DNA of 64,000 bases, taken from Piscinibacter gummiphilus (GTDB taxonomy: Bacteria; Pseudomonadota; Gammaproteobacteria; Burkholderiales; Burkholderiaceae_C). The stretch is taken from assembly GCF_032681285.1 (NCBI RefSeq), contig NZ_CP136336.1, positions 4,823,001 to 4,887,000 on the forward strand, given 5' to 3'. Both the position numbers and the translations under genes were made by a program. Under the pieces are notes generated by a model. The model did not search any database, was not told the DNA's origin, and worked only from the letters and a program-made list of their open reading frames with translations. This document shows, piece by piece, positions 1 through 7,540 of this stretch (within the stretch, counting starts at the first letter, position 1; each line of letters opens with the position of its first letter).

Positions 1-1
1 G

Positions 2-529
2 CCCCAAGCGTGGATCTCGCTCGAACAGGCCGCCTTGCACGTGGCCACGGGCTCGGTCGCATGGGTGGATGGCGATGGGCCGCTCGCCACCTTGCGCGGC
101 GGCTTCAACGTCATCCGCCAGCGCCAATCGCTGATCGAGGTGCACCCGATCGTCGCCCTGCGCGGTGCGTCGCGCATCAACCTGCACGACATCGTGCCGG
201 CGATCACGAAGCACAAGCTCTTTCGCCGCGACCGCCACACCTGCGCCTACTGCGGCGAGGTGTTTGGCGACCGCGACCTGCAGTGCGAACACATCCAGCC
301 CGAGTCGCGTGGTGGCGCCTGGAGCTGGATGAACCTCGTCACCGCCTGCGCTTACTGCAATGGCCGCAAGGCCGACCGCACGCCGGAGGAAGCCGGCATG
401 CCCTTGCTGTACCTGCCTTACGTGCCGAGCCGCTTCGAGAACTTCCTGCTCGAAGGCCGCCGCATCCGTGCCGACGTGCACGAGTGGCTGGCCGCACGCC
501 TGCCCAAGGGATCGCGTCTGCACGCTTGA
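2..529 (+). CDS. HNH endonuclease, 5' end cut by window edge
   Basis: Predicted metal-dependent nuclease of the HNH superfamily. The frame is open back to base 2, and the codons before the first in-window start (a TTG at 35) already read like protein, so the true start lies outside the window. Counting from 35, two CAYC zinc knuckles (about residues 70-73 and 105-108) bracket an E-H-I catalytic-type motif (about 85-87) and a conserved N after the second knuckle, which is the usual layout of HNH domains with a zinc ribbon. The gene is 48 bp upstream of a ClpP-fold protease gene on the same strand and may be part of the same transcript as the RtcB island downstream. The substrate, DNA or RNA, cannot be told from sequence. 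Confidence 0.85.
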   Translation, partial: PQAWISLEQAALHVATGSVAWVDGDGPLATLRGGFNVIRQRQSLIEVHPIVALRGASRINLHDIVPAITKHKLFRRDRHTCAYCGEVFGDRDLQCEHIQPESRGGAWSWMNLVTACAYCNGRKADRTPEEAGMPLLYLPYVPSRFENFLLEGRRIRADVHEWLAARLPKGSRLHA

Positions 530-577
530 GTGTGCGGGGGCGGTCCCGCCTCCACTCACTCAACCGAAAGACGCATC

Positions 578-1597
578 ATGAAGAACGAACAACTCCCAGC
601 GCTCGACCTCAAGGTCAAGCAGCCGCCCGTGCTCTTCGGCAAGACGCAGGCGTTGATCGCGAAGCTGGCCGATCGCCTGGGCGGCCCGCTGGTCACCTAC
701 TGGAACGGCCCACGCGGCTCGGTGTGCAGCAACGACGTGATCGCGCTGCACCACGTGCTCGCGAAGCTCGGCCGCCACTCCGTGCTGTACCTCTTCCTCA
801 AGTCGGACGGTGGCAGCGGCCAGACCTCGCTGCGCATCGTGAACCTGCTGCGCCAGCACTGCGATCGCCTCGTGGCGCTCATGCCGCTGGAATGCGCGTC
901 CGCCGCGACGATGGTGGCGCTCGGCGCCGACGGCATCCAGATGGGCCCGACCGCCTACCTGACCGCTGTCGACACCTCGCTCAACCACCCGCTGTCGCCG
1001 GTCGACCGTGACAACGACCGCGTGAGCGTGAGCCTGAACGAGCTGCAGCGCGTGATCCGCCTGTGGCGCGAGCAGGAGGGCGAGCATCCGGAGAACGCGT
1101 ACAAGTCGCTGTTCCAGTACGTACACCCGCTCGTGATCGGCGCGGTGGACCGTGCGGAGTCACTGTCGATCATGCTGTGCCGCGAACTGCTGGCCTATCA
1201 CGTCACCGACGCCGAGAAGGCCGAGGCGATCGCGACGGCGCTGAACGGCAAGTACCCGTCGCACAGCTACCCCATCCTGCTCGACGAAGCGGTGAAGATG
1301 GGCCTCAAGGCCGAGCGCATGCCGCTGGAAGTCAACGCGATGCTGCTGCAGCTCAACAGCTTCTACAGCGAGATGGGCCAGAAGGCGACGACCGACTTCG
1401 ACGAGACGCATGCCCACAGCAATGAGATCCTGAACATCTGGGAGTCGACCGGTGCACAGGTCTACTACCAGCAGGACAAGGACTGGTTCTACCGCGCCGA
1501 AGAGCGCCGCTGGATCACGCTGAACGACAACAGCGGCTGGCGTCGCATCGAGCGCGTGGTCAAGCGCATCGTGCGTTCGGAACTCCACGTCGCGTAA
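578..1597 (+). CDS. ClpP-fold serine protease, SDH/SppA-like
   Basis: 339-residue protein of the ClpP/crotonase fold, closest in style to the serine dehydrogenase proteinase (SDH_sah) group. A K-S-D-G-G-S-G stretch near residues 75-81 corresponds to the oxyanion-side glycine motif, and C-A-S-A-A-T-M near 106-112 places the likely nucleophile at about Ser108, followed by the A-D-G-I-Q-M-G segment typical of these enzymes. No signal peptide or membrane segment is visible, so a cytosolic or membrane-peripheral role is likely. ATG at 578 is preferred to an upstream alternative at 530 because homology-like sequence begins at M-K-N-E-Q. A GC-rich stem-loop follows the stop codon. Association with slipins is common for ClpP-fold proteases (for example the NfeD/slipin pairs), and a slipin gene lies 522 bp downstream. 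The substrate is unknown. Confidence 0.75.
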   Translation: MKNEQLPALDLKVKQPPVLFGKTQALIAKLADRLGGPLVTYWNGPRGSVCSNDVIALHHVLAKLGRHSVLYLFLKSDGGSGQTSLRIVNLLRQHCDRLVALMPLECASAATMVALGADGIQMGPTAYLTAVDTSLNHPLSPVDRDNDRVSVSLNELQRVIRLWREQEGEHPENAYKSLFQYVHPLVIGAVDRAESLSIMLCRELLAYHVTDAEKAEAIATALNGKYPSHSYPILLDEAVKMGLKAERMPLEVNAMLLQLNSFYSEMGQKATTDFDETHAHSNEILNIWESTGAQVYYQQDKDWFYRAEERRWITLNDNSGWRRIERVVKRIVRSELHVA

Positions 1598-1604
1598 CGC
1601 AACC

Positions 1605-1629
1605 CGCCCCGGGCCACCGACCCGGGGCG
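1605..1629 (+). terminator. GC-rich stem-loop after the protease gene
   Basis: Nine-base-pair inverted repeat CGCCCCGGG / CCCGGGGCG around a 7-nt loop, starting 8 nt after the protease stop codon. No real T-tract follows (only TT), so it may be a weak or Rho-assisted terminator or the first helix of the structured RNA region that follows. Confidence 0.45.
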
Positions 1630-1759
1630 TTCACGAATCTTCTGCGAACGGCGAACTGCTCACAGGCAGAGGTTCGGGCAAAGCCCTGCCTCGCCGGTGT
1701 GTCGCTGCCGGAGTGATCTGTCGTGGCGGCACATGCCGCACGCCGGTCGCAGGGGAAAT

Positions 1760-1812
1760 AGGCCATCGAATCGGTCGCACTGCGCCGGGTTCGACCCCCG
1801 GGTGGCCTGCCA
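1760..1812 (+). ncRNA. tRNA-like minihelix A (acceptor + T arm + CCA)
   Basis: Seven-base-pair acceptor-like helix AGGCCAT (1760-1766) with GTGGCCT (1802-1808; six Watson-Crick pairs and one G-T), a canonical T arm (CCGGG 1785-1789, loop TTCGACC, CCCGG 1797-1801), a discriminator-like G (1809) and an encoded CCA (1810-1812). Only 18 nt lie between acceptor and T arm, where a normal tRNA has about 40, and these could form a 3-bp mini D-hairpin CGA-ATCGG-TCG. There is no anticodon arm, so this is not a decoding tRNA. It resembles the tRNA-mimic modules of bacterial Y RNAs or a deleted tRNA. It ends exactly where tRNA-like element B begins. Confidence 0.65.
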
Positions 1813-1889
1813 ACTGGATAGCTCAGTCGGGTAGAGCAGCACATTTCCAATGTGTGGGTCGCGGGTTCGACTCCCGTTCCAAAACTCCA
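1813..1889 (+). ncRNA. tRNA-like element B, Gly(UCC)-type anticodon, degenerate acceptor
   Basis: Full cloverleaf-like fold: T-A linker (1819-1820), D stem GCTC/GAGC (1821-1824, 1834-1837) with loop AGTCGGGTA, anticodon stem GCACA/TGTGT (1839-1843, 1851-1855) with loop TTTCCAA giving UCC, variable GGGTC, T stem GCGGG/CCCGT around TTCGACT. The acceptor is poor: only the inner four positions (TGGA 1815-1818 with TCCA 1878-1881) pair, and the outer three are mismatched; a CCA at 1887-1889 is one base further out than expected. This looks like a tRNA pseudogene or mimic rather than a working tRNA-Gly. It abuts element A and sits 230 bp upstream of the slipin gene. Confidence 0.6.
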
Positions 1890-2119
1890 GAAACCGGTCG
1901 CAAGACCACCGCCGAACGTGGGGCCGCAAGGCCTCATCAGCGGCGGCAGCCCGCACGTGGGGCACGCGGGGTTCGCGTGCACGGCAAGCCGAGGCGCTCG
2001 ACTGGGAGGCGAGCACCGACGCGCACCGTGTCACCCGGGCCCAGGCATCCACCGTCCGCTGCCGTCCCTGTAACGGCACCCTATTCAAAAACACACGCAA
2101 GACTAAAAGGAGAACACCC

Positions 2120-3265
2120 ATGGAATTCAAGCGTGTCACTGTCAAGAAGAACGAGCGCGGCCTCCTGCTGCGCAATGGCGATTTCGAGCGCGTGCTGCAA
2201 CCGGGCACGCACTGGCTCGCGTCCGGCCTCGACCGTCTTCGCGTCGAGACCTTCTCGATCGAACAACCGGCCTTCACCCACCCGCTGTCCGACTACCTGC
2301 TGGCGAAGGAGCCCGAGGTGGTCGAGGCGGAGTTCGTGCGCGTCGAACTCACTGAAACGCAGGTCGGCCTGCGCTCGGAGAATGGCGTGCTGGTCGAGGT
2401 GCTGGCGCCGGCGACCCGGCTCCTGTACTGGAAGGGCCTCACCGACGTGGACGTGGAGGTGATCGACATCACCGACACCGCCGAGCTGCCGGCCGCCCTG
2501 GTGCAGCGCCTCACGCAAACGCAGTTGCGATCGCGTGCGGTCGCCGGCCTCACCGGCGTGCTCACCGTGCAGGTGCCCGAACACGCCGTGGGCGTGCTGA
2601 CCGTCGACGGCAAGGTCGAGCGCCTGCTGCCGCCGGGCCCGCATGGTTTCTGGAAGTTCAACCGCACGATCTCGGTCGAGCTGGTCGACCTGCGGCTGCA
2701 GGCCCTCGACGTCACCGGCCAGGAAATCCTGACCCGCGACAAGGTGGGCCTGCGCCTGAACCTGTCGGCGACTTGGCGTTACGCCAACGCCGATGCGGTG
2801 CTGACCGCCTACACCCAGCTCGCCAAGCCCGCGGAGCACCTGTACCGCGAGCTGCAGTTCGGCCTGCGCGCGGCCGTCGGCACGCGCACGCTAGATGAGC
2901 TGCTGGAGAACAAGTCGGTGATCGACGAGGTCGTCTCGGCCCACGTGCGCGCCAAGCTCTCGGTCTACGGGCTCGAGATCGACGGCGTGGGCGTGAAGGA
3001 CATCGTGCTGCCGGGCGAGATGAAGACCATCCTCGCCCAGGTGGTTGAGGCCGGCAAGGCGGCCGAGGCCAACGTGATCCGCCGCCGCGAGGAAACCGCG
3101 GCCACGCGCTCCCTGCTCAACACGGCCAAGGTGATGGAGGACAACCCCACCGCCCTGCGCCTGAAGGAGCTCGAGACGCTGGAACGCGTGGCCGAGCGCA
3201 TCGACAAGATCTCGGTGTTCGGAGGCCTGGACCAGGTGCTGAACGGCCTGGTGAAGCTCCGCTGA
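2120..3265 (+). CDS. Slipin-type SPFH/band-7 protein linked to RtcB
   Basis: 381-residue SPFH (stomatin/prohibitin/flotillin/HflK) family protein. The band-7 core spans about residues 150-330 (E-H-A-V-G-V-L-T-V-D-G, later V-Y-G-L-E-I-D-G-V-G-V-K-D-I), followed by an Ala/Glu-rich coiled-coil-like stretch (about 330-370). Unlike ordinary slipins it has no N-terminal hydrophobic segment. Instead residues 12-35 (E-R-G-L-L-L-R-N-G) look like a diverged second copy of the segment at 155-180, suggesting an internal duplication. The start at 2120 has an excellent ribosome site, AAAAGGAGA. The gene is 52 bp ahead of rtcB, an arrangement known from RNA-repair operons in which a band-7 protein accompanies RtcB. 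A scaffold or membrane-tethering role is inferred. Confidence 0.85.
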   Translation: MEFKRVTVKKNERGLLLRNGDFERVLQPGTHWLASGLDRLRVETFSIEQPAFTHPLSDYLLAKEPEVVEAEFVRVELTETQVGLRSENGVLVEVLAPATRLLYWKGLTDVDVEVIDITDTAELPAALVQRLTQTQLRSRAVAGLTGVLTVQVPEHAVGVLTVDGKVERLLPPGPHGFWKFNRTISVELVDLRLQALDVTGQEILTRDKVGLRLNLSATWRYANADAVLTAYTQLAKPAEHLYRELQFGLRAAVGTRTLDELLENKSVIDEVVSAHVRAKLSVYGLEIDGVGVKDIVLPGEMKTILAQVVEAGKAAEANVIRRREETAATRSLLNTAKVMEDNPTALRLKELETLERVAERIDKISVFGGLDQVLNGLVKLR

Positions 3266-3268
3266 ACC

Positions 3269-3300
3269 GCACCTGCCTCTGAGAGATCAGAGGCAGGTGC
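3269..3300 (+). promoter_or_regulatory. Perfect 14-bp hairpin with GAGA tetraloop between slipin and rtcB
   Basis: Bases 3269-3282 (GCACCTGCCTCTGA) are exactly complementary to 3287-3300, closing a GAGA tetraloop of the stable GNRA class. It fills most of the 52-bp gap between the slipin stop codon and the rtcB start at 3318. The rtcB ribosome site AAGGA (3304-3308) begins 4 nt after the stem. No T-tract follows, so it is unlikely to be an intrinsic terminator. A role in message stability, processing or in setting the slipin:RtcB ratio is inferred. Confidence 0.7.
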
Positions 3301-3317
3301 TACAAGGAATACACATC

Positions 3318-4538
3318 ATGGAAGAACCCACTCACATCCACGAAGACGTCCCCGGCGGCGTGCCGCTGAAGATGTGGACGCACGGCGTGCCCGTCGAAGA
3401 CGAAGCCAAGCGCCAGCTCTCGAATGCGGCCCGCCTGCCCATCGTCTTCAAGCACATCGCCGCCATGCCCGACGTGCACCTGGGCATCGGTGCGACCGTC
3501 GGCTCGGTGATCCCGACCGTCAAGGCGATCATTCCGGCCGCCGTCGGTGTCGACATCGGCTGCGGCATGATCGCCTGCAAGACCACGCTCACCGCCGAAG
3601 ACCTGCCCGACAACCTGGGCCCGCTGCGCTCGGCCATCGAGCGCGCCGTGCCGCACGGTCGTCAACCTGGATCGCGCGACCCCGGCGCGTGGCAGAAGCC
3701 GCCCGGCTCGGTGAACACCGCCTGGGCGCAGCTCGAGCCCGAATTCACCGAGCTCTGCCGCGACTACCCAAAGATCGCCAAGACCAACCACATCCAGCAC
3801 CTGGGCACGCTCGGCACCGGCAACCACTTCATCGAGGTCTGCCTCGACGAGCAGAAGTTCGTCTGGTTCATGCTGCACTCGGGCTCGCGCGGCGTGGGCA
3901 ACTTCATCGGCACGATGTTCATCGAGCTGGCGAAGCAAGACGCCATGCGCCACCAGGCCAACCTGCCCGACCGCGACCTCGCCTACTTCGAGGAAGGCAG
4001 CCGCTACTTCGGCGACTACGTGCGGGCGGTGGGCTGGGCGCAGAAGTTCGCCGCGATCAACCGCGAGGTGATGATGAAGCGCGTGATCGAAGCCGCGAAG
4101 ACGGTGATCCGCAAGAACTTCCAGTCGCACATCGAGGCAGTGAACTGCCACCACAACTACGTGCAGAAGGAACGCCACTTCGGCGAAGACGTGTACGTCA
4201 CCCGCAAGGGCGCGGTGAGCGCGAAAGCCGGCCAGCTGGGCATCATCCCCGGCAGCATGGGCGCGCGCAGCTACATCGTGCGCGGCAAGGGCAACGCCGA
4301 CTCGTTCGAGAGCTGCTCGCACGGCGCCGGCCGTGTGATGAGCCGTGGCGAGGCCAAGCGCCGCTTCACGCTGGCCGACCACCGCAGCGCGACCGAAGGG
4401 GTCGAATGCCGCAAGGACAAGGACGTCATCGACGAGACGCCCGCGGCCTACAAGGACATCGACGCCGTGATGGAAGCGCAGCGCGAGCTGGTCGACGTGG
4501 TGCACACGCTGAAGCAGGTGGTGTGCGTGAAGGGCTGA
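3318..4538 (+). CDS. rtcB: RNA-splicing ligase RtcB
   Basis: 406 residues, essentially the length of E. coli RtcB. The enzyme joins RNA ends carrying a 2',3'-cyclic or 3'-phosphate to 5'-hydroxyl ends, using GTP and manganese. Metal-binding residues are visible: Cys82 in D-I-G-C-G-M, His170 in G-T-G-N-H-F, His187 in L-H-S-G-S-R, and His278/279 in N-C-H-H-N. The histidine that becomes guanylylated is His335 in S-C-S-H-G-A-G-R. The start at 3318 (M-E-E-P) is preferred to an in-frame upstream start at 3297 that lies inside the hairpin. It is the last gene of the slipin-rtcB pair. Neither the cyclase RtcA nor the activator RtcR is in this window. Confidence 0.95.
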   Translation: MEEPTHIHEDVPGGVPLKMWTHGVPVEDEAKRQLSNAARLPIVFKHIAAMPDVHLGIGATVGSVIPTVKAIIPAAVGVDIGCGMIACKTTLTAEDLPDNLGPLRSAIERAVPHGRQPGSRDPGAWQKPPGSVNTAWAQLEPEFTELCRDYPKIAKTNHIQHLGTLGTGNHFIEVCLDEQKFVWFMLHSGSRGVGNFIGTMFIELAKQDAMRHQANLPDRDLAYFEEGSRYFGDYVRAVGWAQKFAAINREVMMKRVIEAAKTVIRKNFQSHIEAVNCHHNYVQKERHFGEDVYVTRKGAVSAKAGQLGIIPGSMGARSYIVRGKGNADSFESCSHGAGRVMSRGEAKRRFTLADHRSATEGVECRKDKDVIDETPAAYKDIDAVMEAQRELVDVVHTLKQVVCVKG

Positions 4539-4595
4539 GCCCTGCGGGGGACAAGGTCCGGGGGTCTTGCGAAGGCGGGTAAGCTCGCGCGCGAC

Positions 4596-6794
4596 ATGCA
4601 CGCCCGCCCTGCCCGCCCCCTGCGCCACCGGCTGATCCTGCTGGCCGCGGTGGGCCTGCTGCCGGTGTCGCTGCTCGGCGCCTGGGGCATCTGGAACGCC
4701 ATCCAGACGCAGCGGCAGAACCTCGAACGCTCCACGCTCGAGCTGTCGCGCGCGCTGGCGAGTGCGGTGGAGTCGGAGATCGACGCCACGCTGCGCTCGC
4801 TGGCCGCGATGGCGCGCTCGCGGCCGCTGGCCGAGGGCAATGTCGCCGCGTTCTACGAAGTCGCCCAGAGCGAGGCGGCGGCCCGCCCCGCGTGGGCGGC
4901 GGTCGTGCTCACCAACGGGCAGGGTGAGGTGCTCTTCAACACGGGCGAGGCTTACGGCAGCCGCGAGCTGAGAGTGGTCGACCCGCAGAGCCTCGCGCAG
5001 GTCATCCGCACGGGCCAGCCCGTGGTGGGGGCCCTCACCTTCGGACCGCGCCAGTCGGGCGCGTTTGCCGTGCGCTGGCCCATCGTGGTCAACGGCCAGC
5101 TCGGCTACGTGCTCACGGCGGCCGTGAGGCCCGAGCCCATCCTCGACGTGCTGCAGAAACAGAGCGTGCCGCCGGGGTGGGTGATCGCGGTGTTCGACAG
5201 CGCGCAGAACCGCGTCGCACGCACACGCGAACACCAGAGCCGCGGGCCCTCGCCTTCGCTCAAGGCCCTGCTCGCGCGCGAGGTCAGCAGCGGCAGCGGC
5301 CTCACCCAATCGCTCGAAGGCGATGACGTCTACACCGGCTTCACCCGGCTGCGCGACCTGGGCTGGACAGTCGCAGTCGGTGCGCCCACCGCAGGGCCCG
5401 ACCAGGCCCTGGCCACGAGCCTCGCCTGGTACGTGGCAGGCGCGCTGGCCACGGTGCTGCTGTGCATGGCGCTCGCTCGGCGCATTGCCGACCGCATCAC
5501 CGAAGACATCCACGCCGTGCGCGACAGCGCCGTGCTGCTGGGCGAAGGCCAGCCCGTCGCCGAAACGCACAGCGAGATCGACGAGATCGACCAGATGGCC
5601 CGCGCGCTGCGACAGGCCTCGCAACGCCTGAGCGAGACCACCGAGTCGATGCGCCAGGCGCTGAGCCAGGCCACGGCCGCCGCCCAGGCGAAGGACCAGT
5701 TCCTCGCAGTGCTGGGCCATGAGCTGCGCAACCCGCTCGCCCCCATGCTCACCGCGCTGCACCTGCTCAACCGCAAGTGCGACGAGAGCACGTCGCGCGA
5801 GCGCGAGATCATGGGCCGGCAGGTGGCCCACATGCGCCGCCTGGTCGACGACCTGCTCGACGTCTCGCGCATCACGCGCGGCAAGCTCGAGATCCGCCGC
5901 GAACCGGTCAACCTCTTCAGCGTGGTCGAGCGGGCCGTCGAGGCGGTGCAGCCGGCGGTGGAGGCCAGGCACAGCCGCGGAGTCTTCGTCGAGCTGCCGT
6001 CACGCCCGCTGTGGGTGGAAGGCGACGAAACCCGCCTCGTGCAAGCCGTGACGAACCTGTTGACGAACGCCTTGCGCTTCGGCGGCGAGAGCACGATTGC
6101 ACTCTCGGTGAGCCTGGACGAGATGCACCGGCGCGCACGCCTGTGCGTGGAAGACCAAGGCGAAGGCATGCAGGCCGAAACGCTAGAGCGTGTGTTCGAG
6201 CCTTTCTATCAAGCACCGCAGACCTCGGAGCGCGCCACCGGCGGGCTGGGCCTGGGGCTTGCGATCGTGCGCAACATCGTGCAGCTGCACGGCGGTGAGG
6301 TGAAAGCCCACAGCGAAGGCCTGCAGCGAGGCAGCCGCTTCACCATCGAGCTGCCGACGATCGAGCCGCCGCTGTCGGCCGACACCGCGCCGCAGCGTGT
6401 CGCCACTCATGGCGCCGGGCGTGTGCTCGTGGTCGACGACAACACCGATGCGCTCGACACCGCCGCCGAGTTGCTGCGCGACGCCGGCCACGAAGTGCAG
6501 ACCGCGGGGCACCCGCGCGAAGCGCTGGCCGCGTTTGCGAGCCTGCAGCCCGAGGTGGTGGTGCTCGACATCGGTCTGCCCGAGATGGACGGCTACCAGC
6601 TCGCGCAGGCCCTGCGCAATGCAAGCCCCGATTGGCGCGGCCGCTTCATCGCGTTGACGGGCTATGGCCAGGAGCCCGACAAGGCCCGCGCCGCGGCAGC
6701 CGGGTTTTCGGTGCACCTCACCAAGCCGGCCGATCCTTCGGCCCTGCTGCATTCGGTCGACATGCTGCTCGCCAGGCCGGCCACCGGCGTGTGA
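4596..6794 (+). CDS. Hybrid sensor histidine kinase / response regulator
   Basis: 732-residue membrane kinase. A first transmembrane helix near residues 12-32 and a second near 272-292 enclose a periplasmic, Cache-like sensor region; a HAMP-like linker follows. The H-box L-G-H-E-L-R-N-P puts the phospho-accepting His at about 375. The ATPase domain shows N-L-L-T-N-A-L-R-F, D-Q-G-E-G-M and G-L-G-L-G-L-A motifs (about 485-580). A C-terminal receiver (about 610-728) carries D-D (V-V-D-D-N), the acceptor Asp at about 658 (V-L-D-I-G-L-P) and the conserved Thr and Lys (A-L-T-G-Y, T-K-P). No separate output protein is adjacent, so its partner is unknown. It starts 57 bp after rtcB but has no evident functional link to it. 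Confidence 0.9.
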   Translation: MHARPARPLRHRLILLAAVGLLPVSLLGAWGIWNAIQTQRQNLERSTLELSRALASAVESEIDATLRSLAAMARSRPLAEGNVAAFYEVAQSEAAARPAWAAVVLTNGQGEVLFNTGEAYGSRELRVVDPQSLAQVIRTGQPVVGALTFGPRQSGAFAVRWPIVVNGQLGYVLTAAVRPEPILDVLQKQSVPPGWVIAVFDSAQNRVARTREHQSRGPSPSLKALLAREVSSGSGLTQSLEGDDVYTGFTRLRDLGWTVAVGAPTAGPDQALATSLAWYVAGALATVLLCMALARRIADRITEDIHAVRDSAVLLGEGQPVAETHSEIDEIDQMARALRQASQRLSETTESMRQALSQATAAAQAKDQFLAVLGHELRNPLAPMLTALHLLNRKCDESTSREREIMGRQVAHMRRLVDDLLDVSRITRGKLEIRREPVNLFSVVERAVEAVQPAVEARHSRGVFVELPSRPLWVEGDETRLVQAVTNLLTNALRFGGESTIALSVSLDEMHRRARLCVEDQGEGMQAETLERVFEPFYQAPQTSERATGGLGLGLAIVRNIVQLHGGEVKAHSEGLQRGSRFTIELPTIEPPLSADTAPQRVATHGAGRVLVVDDNTDALDTAAELLRDAGHEVQTAGHPREALAAFASLQPEVVVLDIGLPEMDGYQLAQALRNASPDWRGRFIALTGYGQEPDKARAAAAGFSVHLTKPADPSALLHSVDMLLARPATGV

Positions 6795-6810
6795 GCACGC
6801 CGAAGTGCGT

Positions 6811-7077
6811 TCAGCCCCCGCGCAGGTAGTGAACCATCGTGTACAGCGCCGACACGCTCAGGCCCAGCACGACGCAGGTCACAGCCATCAGCCGAGCCAT
6901 GCTGGCACCCTGCGGTCGCTGCCGGCGGTGCGCTGACCCAGACACCTGCTGCAGACTGCCGAAGCCCGACAGCGAGGAATACCCGGTGGAGCGTCCAAAG
7001 TCGGTGGGCCGCTCGTCGGACGGCTCATGTGCCCAGTCGAAGACCTGGGTCGGCTTGAAATCGGGAGGGCGGCGCAT
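6811..7077 (-). CDS. Small membrane-anchored hypothetical protein
   Basis: 88-residue protein not recognised as a named family. The N-terminal two thirds are polar (R-R-P-P-D-F-K-P-T-Q-V-F-D-W) and the C-terminus has one clear hydrophobic helix (A-V-T-C-V-V-L-G-L-S-V-S-A-L) ending in H-Y-L-R-G-G, giving a tail-anchored topology. ATG at 7077 is chosen because the longer frame back to 7239 overlaps the acylphosphatase gene and is low-complexity. It is convergent with the hybrid kinase (16 bp between stops) and divergent from acyP. Confidence 0.55.
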   Translation of the reverse strand: MRRPPDFKPTQVFDWAHEPSDERPTDFGRSTGYSSLSGFGSLQQVSGSAHRRQRPQGASMARLMAVTCVVLGLSVSALYTMVHYLRGG

Positions 7078-7167
7078 GGTGAAATTCTGTAACTCCACCG
7101 CGGAGCTCTCAACACCGCGCCTGCGGGGACGGCACCCGCCGGACCGAGGGGGGGAAGGGGGCGTGAG

Positions 7168-7482
7168 ATGAGCTCCGCTCCGGGTCAACCCGGAACGTCC
7201 ATCGAATGCTGGTCGGCCCGCATCCGAGGGCGTGTGCAAGGTGTCGGCTACCGCGACAGCTGCGCACGCGAGGCCGACAGGCTGGGCGTGAAGGGGTGGG
7301 TGCGCAACCGGCTCGATGGTTCCGTCGAAGTGCTCATGCTGGGGTCACCCGCACAACTGCGGAACCTGGCGGAATGGCTGCACCGCGGGCCGCCCGCAGC
7401 GCGCGTCGACGAGGTCAGCGTGACGCCGCTCCCGCCACCGTTTCCCGACTGCGAGCGCTTCGAACGCAAGCCCACCGCGTGA
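7168..7482 (+). CDS. acyP: Acylphosphatase
   Basis: 104-residue acylphosphatase, slightly longer than the usual 90-100 because of an N-terminal extension. It hydrolyses carboxyl-phosphate bonds such as those of acetyl phosphate. The signature is intact: R-I-R-G-R-V-Q-G-V-G-Y-R (phosphate loop and catalytic Arg, about residues 19-28), then G-V-K-G-W-V-R-N with the catalytic Asn, and D-G-S-V-E-V. A purine-rich stretch GGGGGAAGGGGG precedes the ATG. Stands alone between a small membrane protein and glmS, which is convergent with it. Confidence 0.93.
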   Translation: MSSAPGQPGTSIECWSARIRGRVQGVGYRDSCAREADRLGVKGWVRNRLDGSVEVLMLGSPAQLRNLAEWLHRGPPAARVDEVSVTPLPPPFPDCERFERKPTA

Positions 7483-7540
7483 GGCGGCACCTGCGCAGCG
7501 GCTGCGCCAAAGGTCGGGTCTACAGGCGAACGCGGCCGGC

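Larger units (their letters stand above)
1598..2119 (+). other. 522-bp non-coding stretch with structured RNA elements
   Basis: No convincing coding frame is present on either strand. The stretch holds, in order: the GC stem-loop at 1605-1629; a hairpin with AGGCA/TGCCT (1664-1668, 1687-1691) capped by GGGC-AAA-GCCC; a hairpin GCGGC-ACAT-GCCGC (1726-1739); two adjacent tRNA-like structures (1760-1889); a hairpin with a GCAA tetraloop (1920-1935); a perfect 7-bp hairpin GCACGCG/CGCGTGC (1962-1980); a 5-bp hairpin GCTCG/CGAGC (1996-2014); and a strong ribosome binding site AAAAGGAGA (2105-2113) for the slipin gene. The density of stems suggests a stable RNA or a long structured leader for the slipin-rtcB transcript. 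No clear sigma-54 -24/-12 element was found. Confidence 0.6.

Noticed and set aside
1813..1889. A functional tRNA-Gly(UCC).
   Set aside because: Three of seven acceptor positions are mismatched and the CCA is one base out of place, so a working tRNA is unlikely.
1700..2119. Sigma-54 (-24/-12) promoter upstream of the slipin gene, as expected for RtcR-controlled rtc operons.
   Set aside because: GG and GC dinucleotides at the required 10-bp spacing with a TTGC-like context were not found; nearby GGCAC sequences fail the -12 match.
3300..5972. An 890-codon open frame on the minus strand antisense to rtcB and the hybrid kinase.
   Set aside because: Its protein is a His/Arg/Ala/Gly-rich low-complexity sequence typical of antisense frames in GC-rich genes, and it overlaps two well-identified genes completely.
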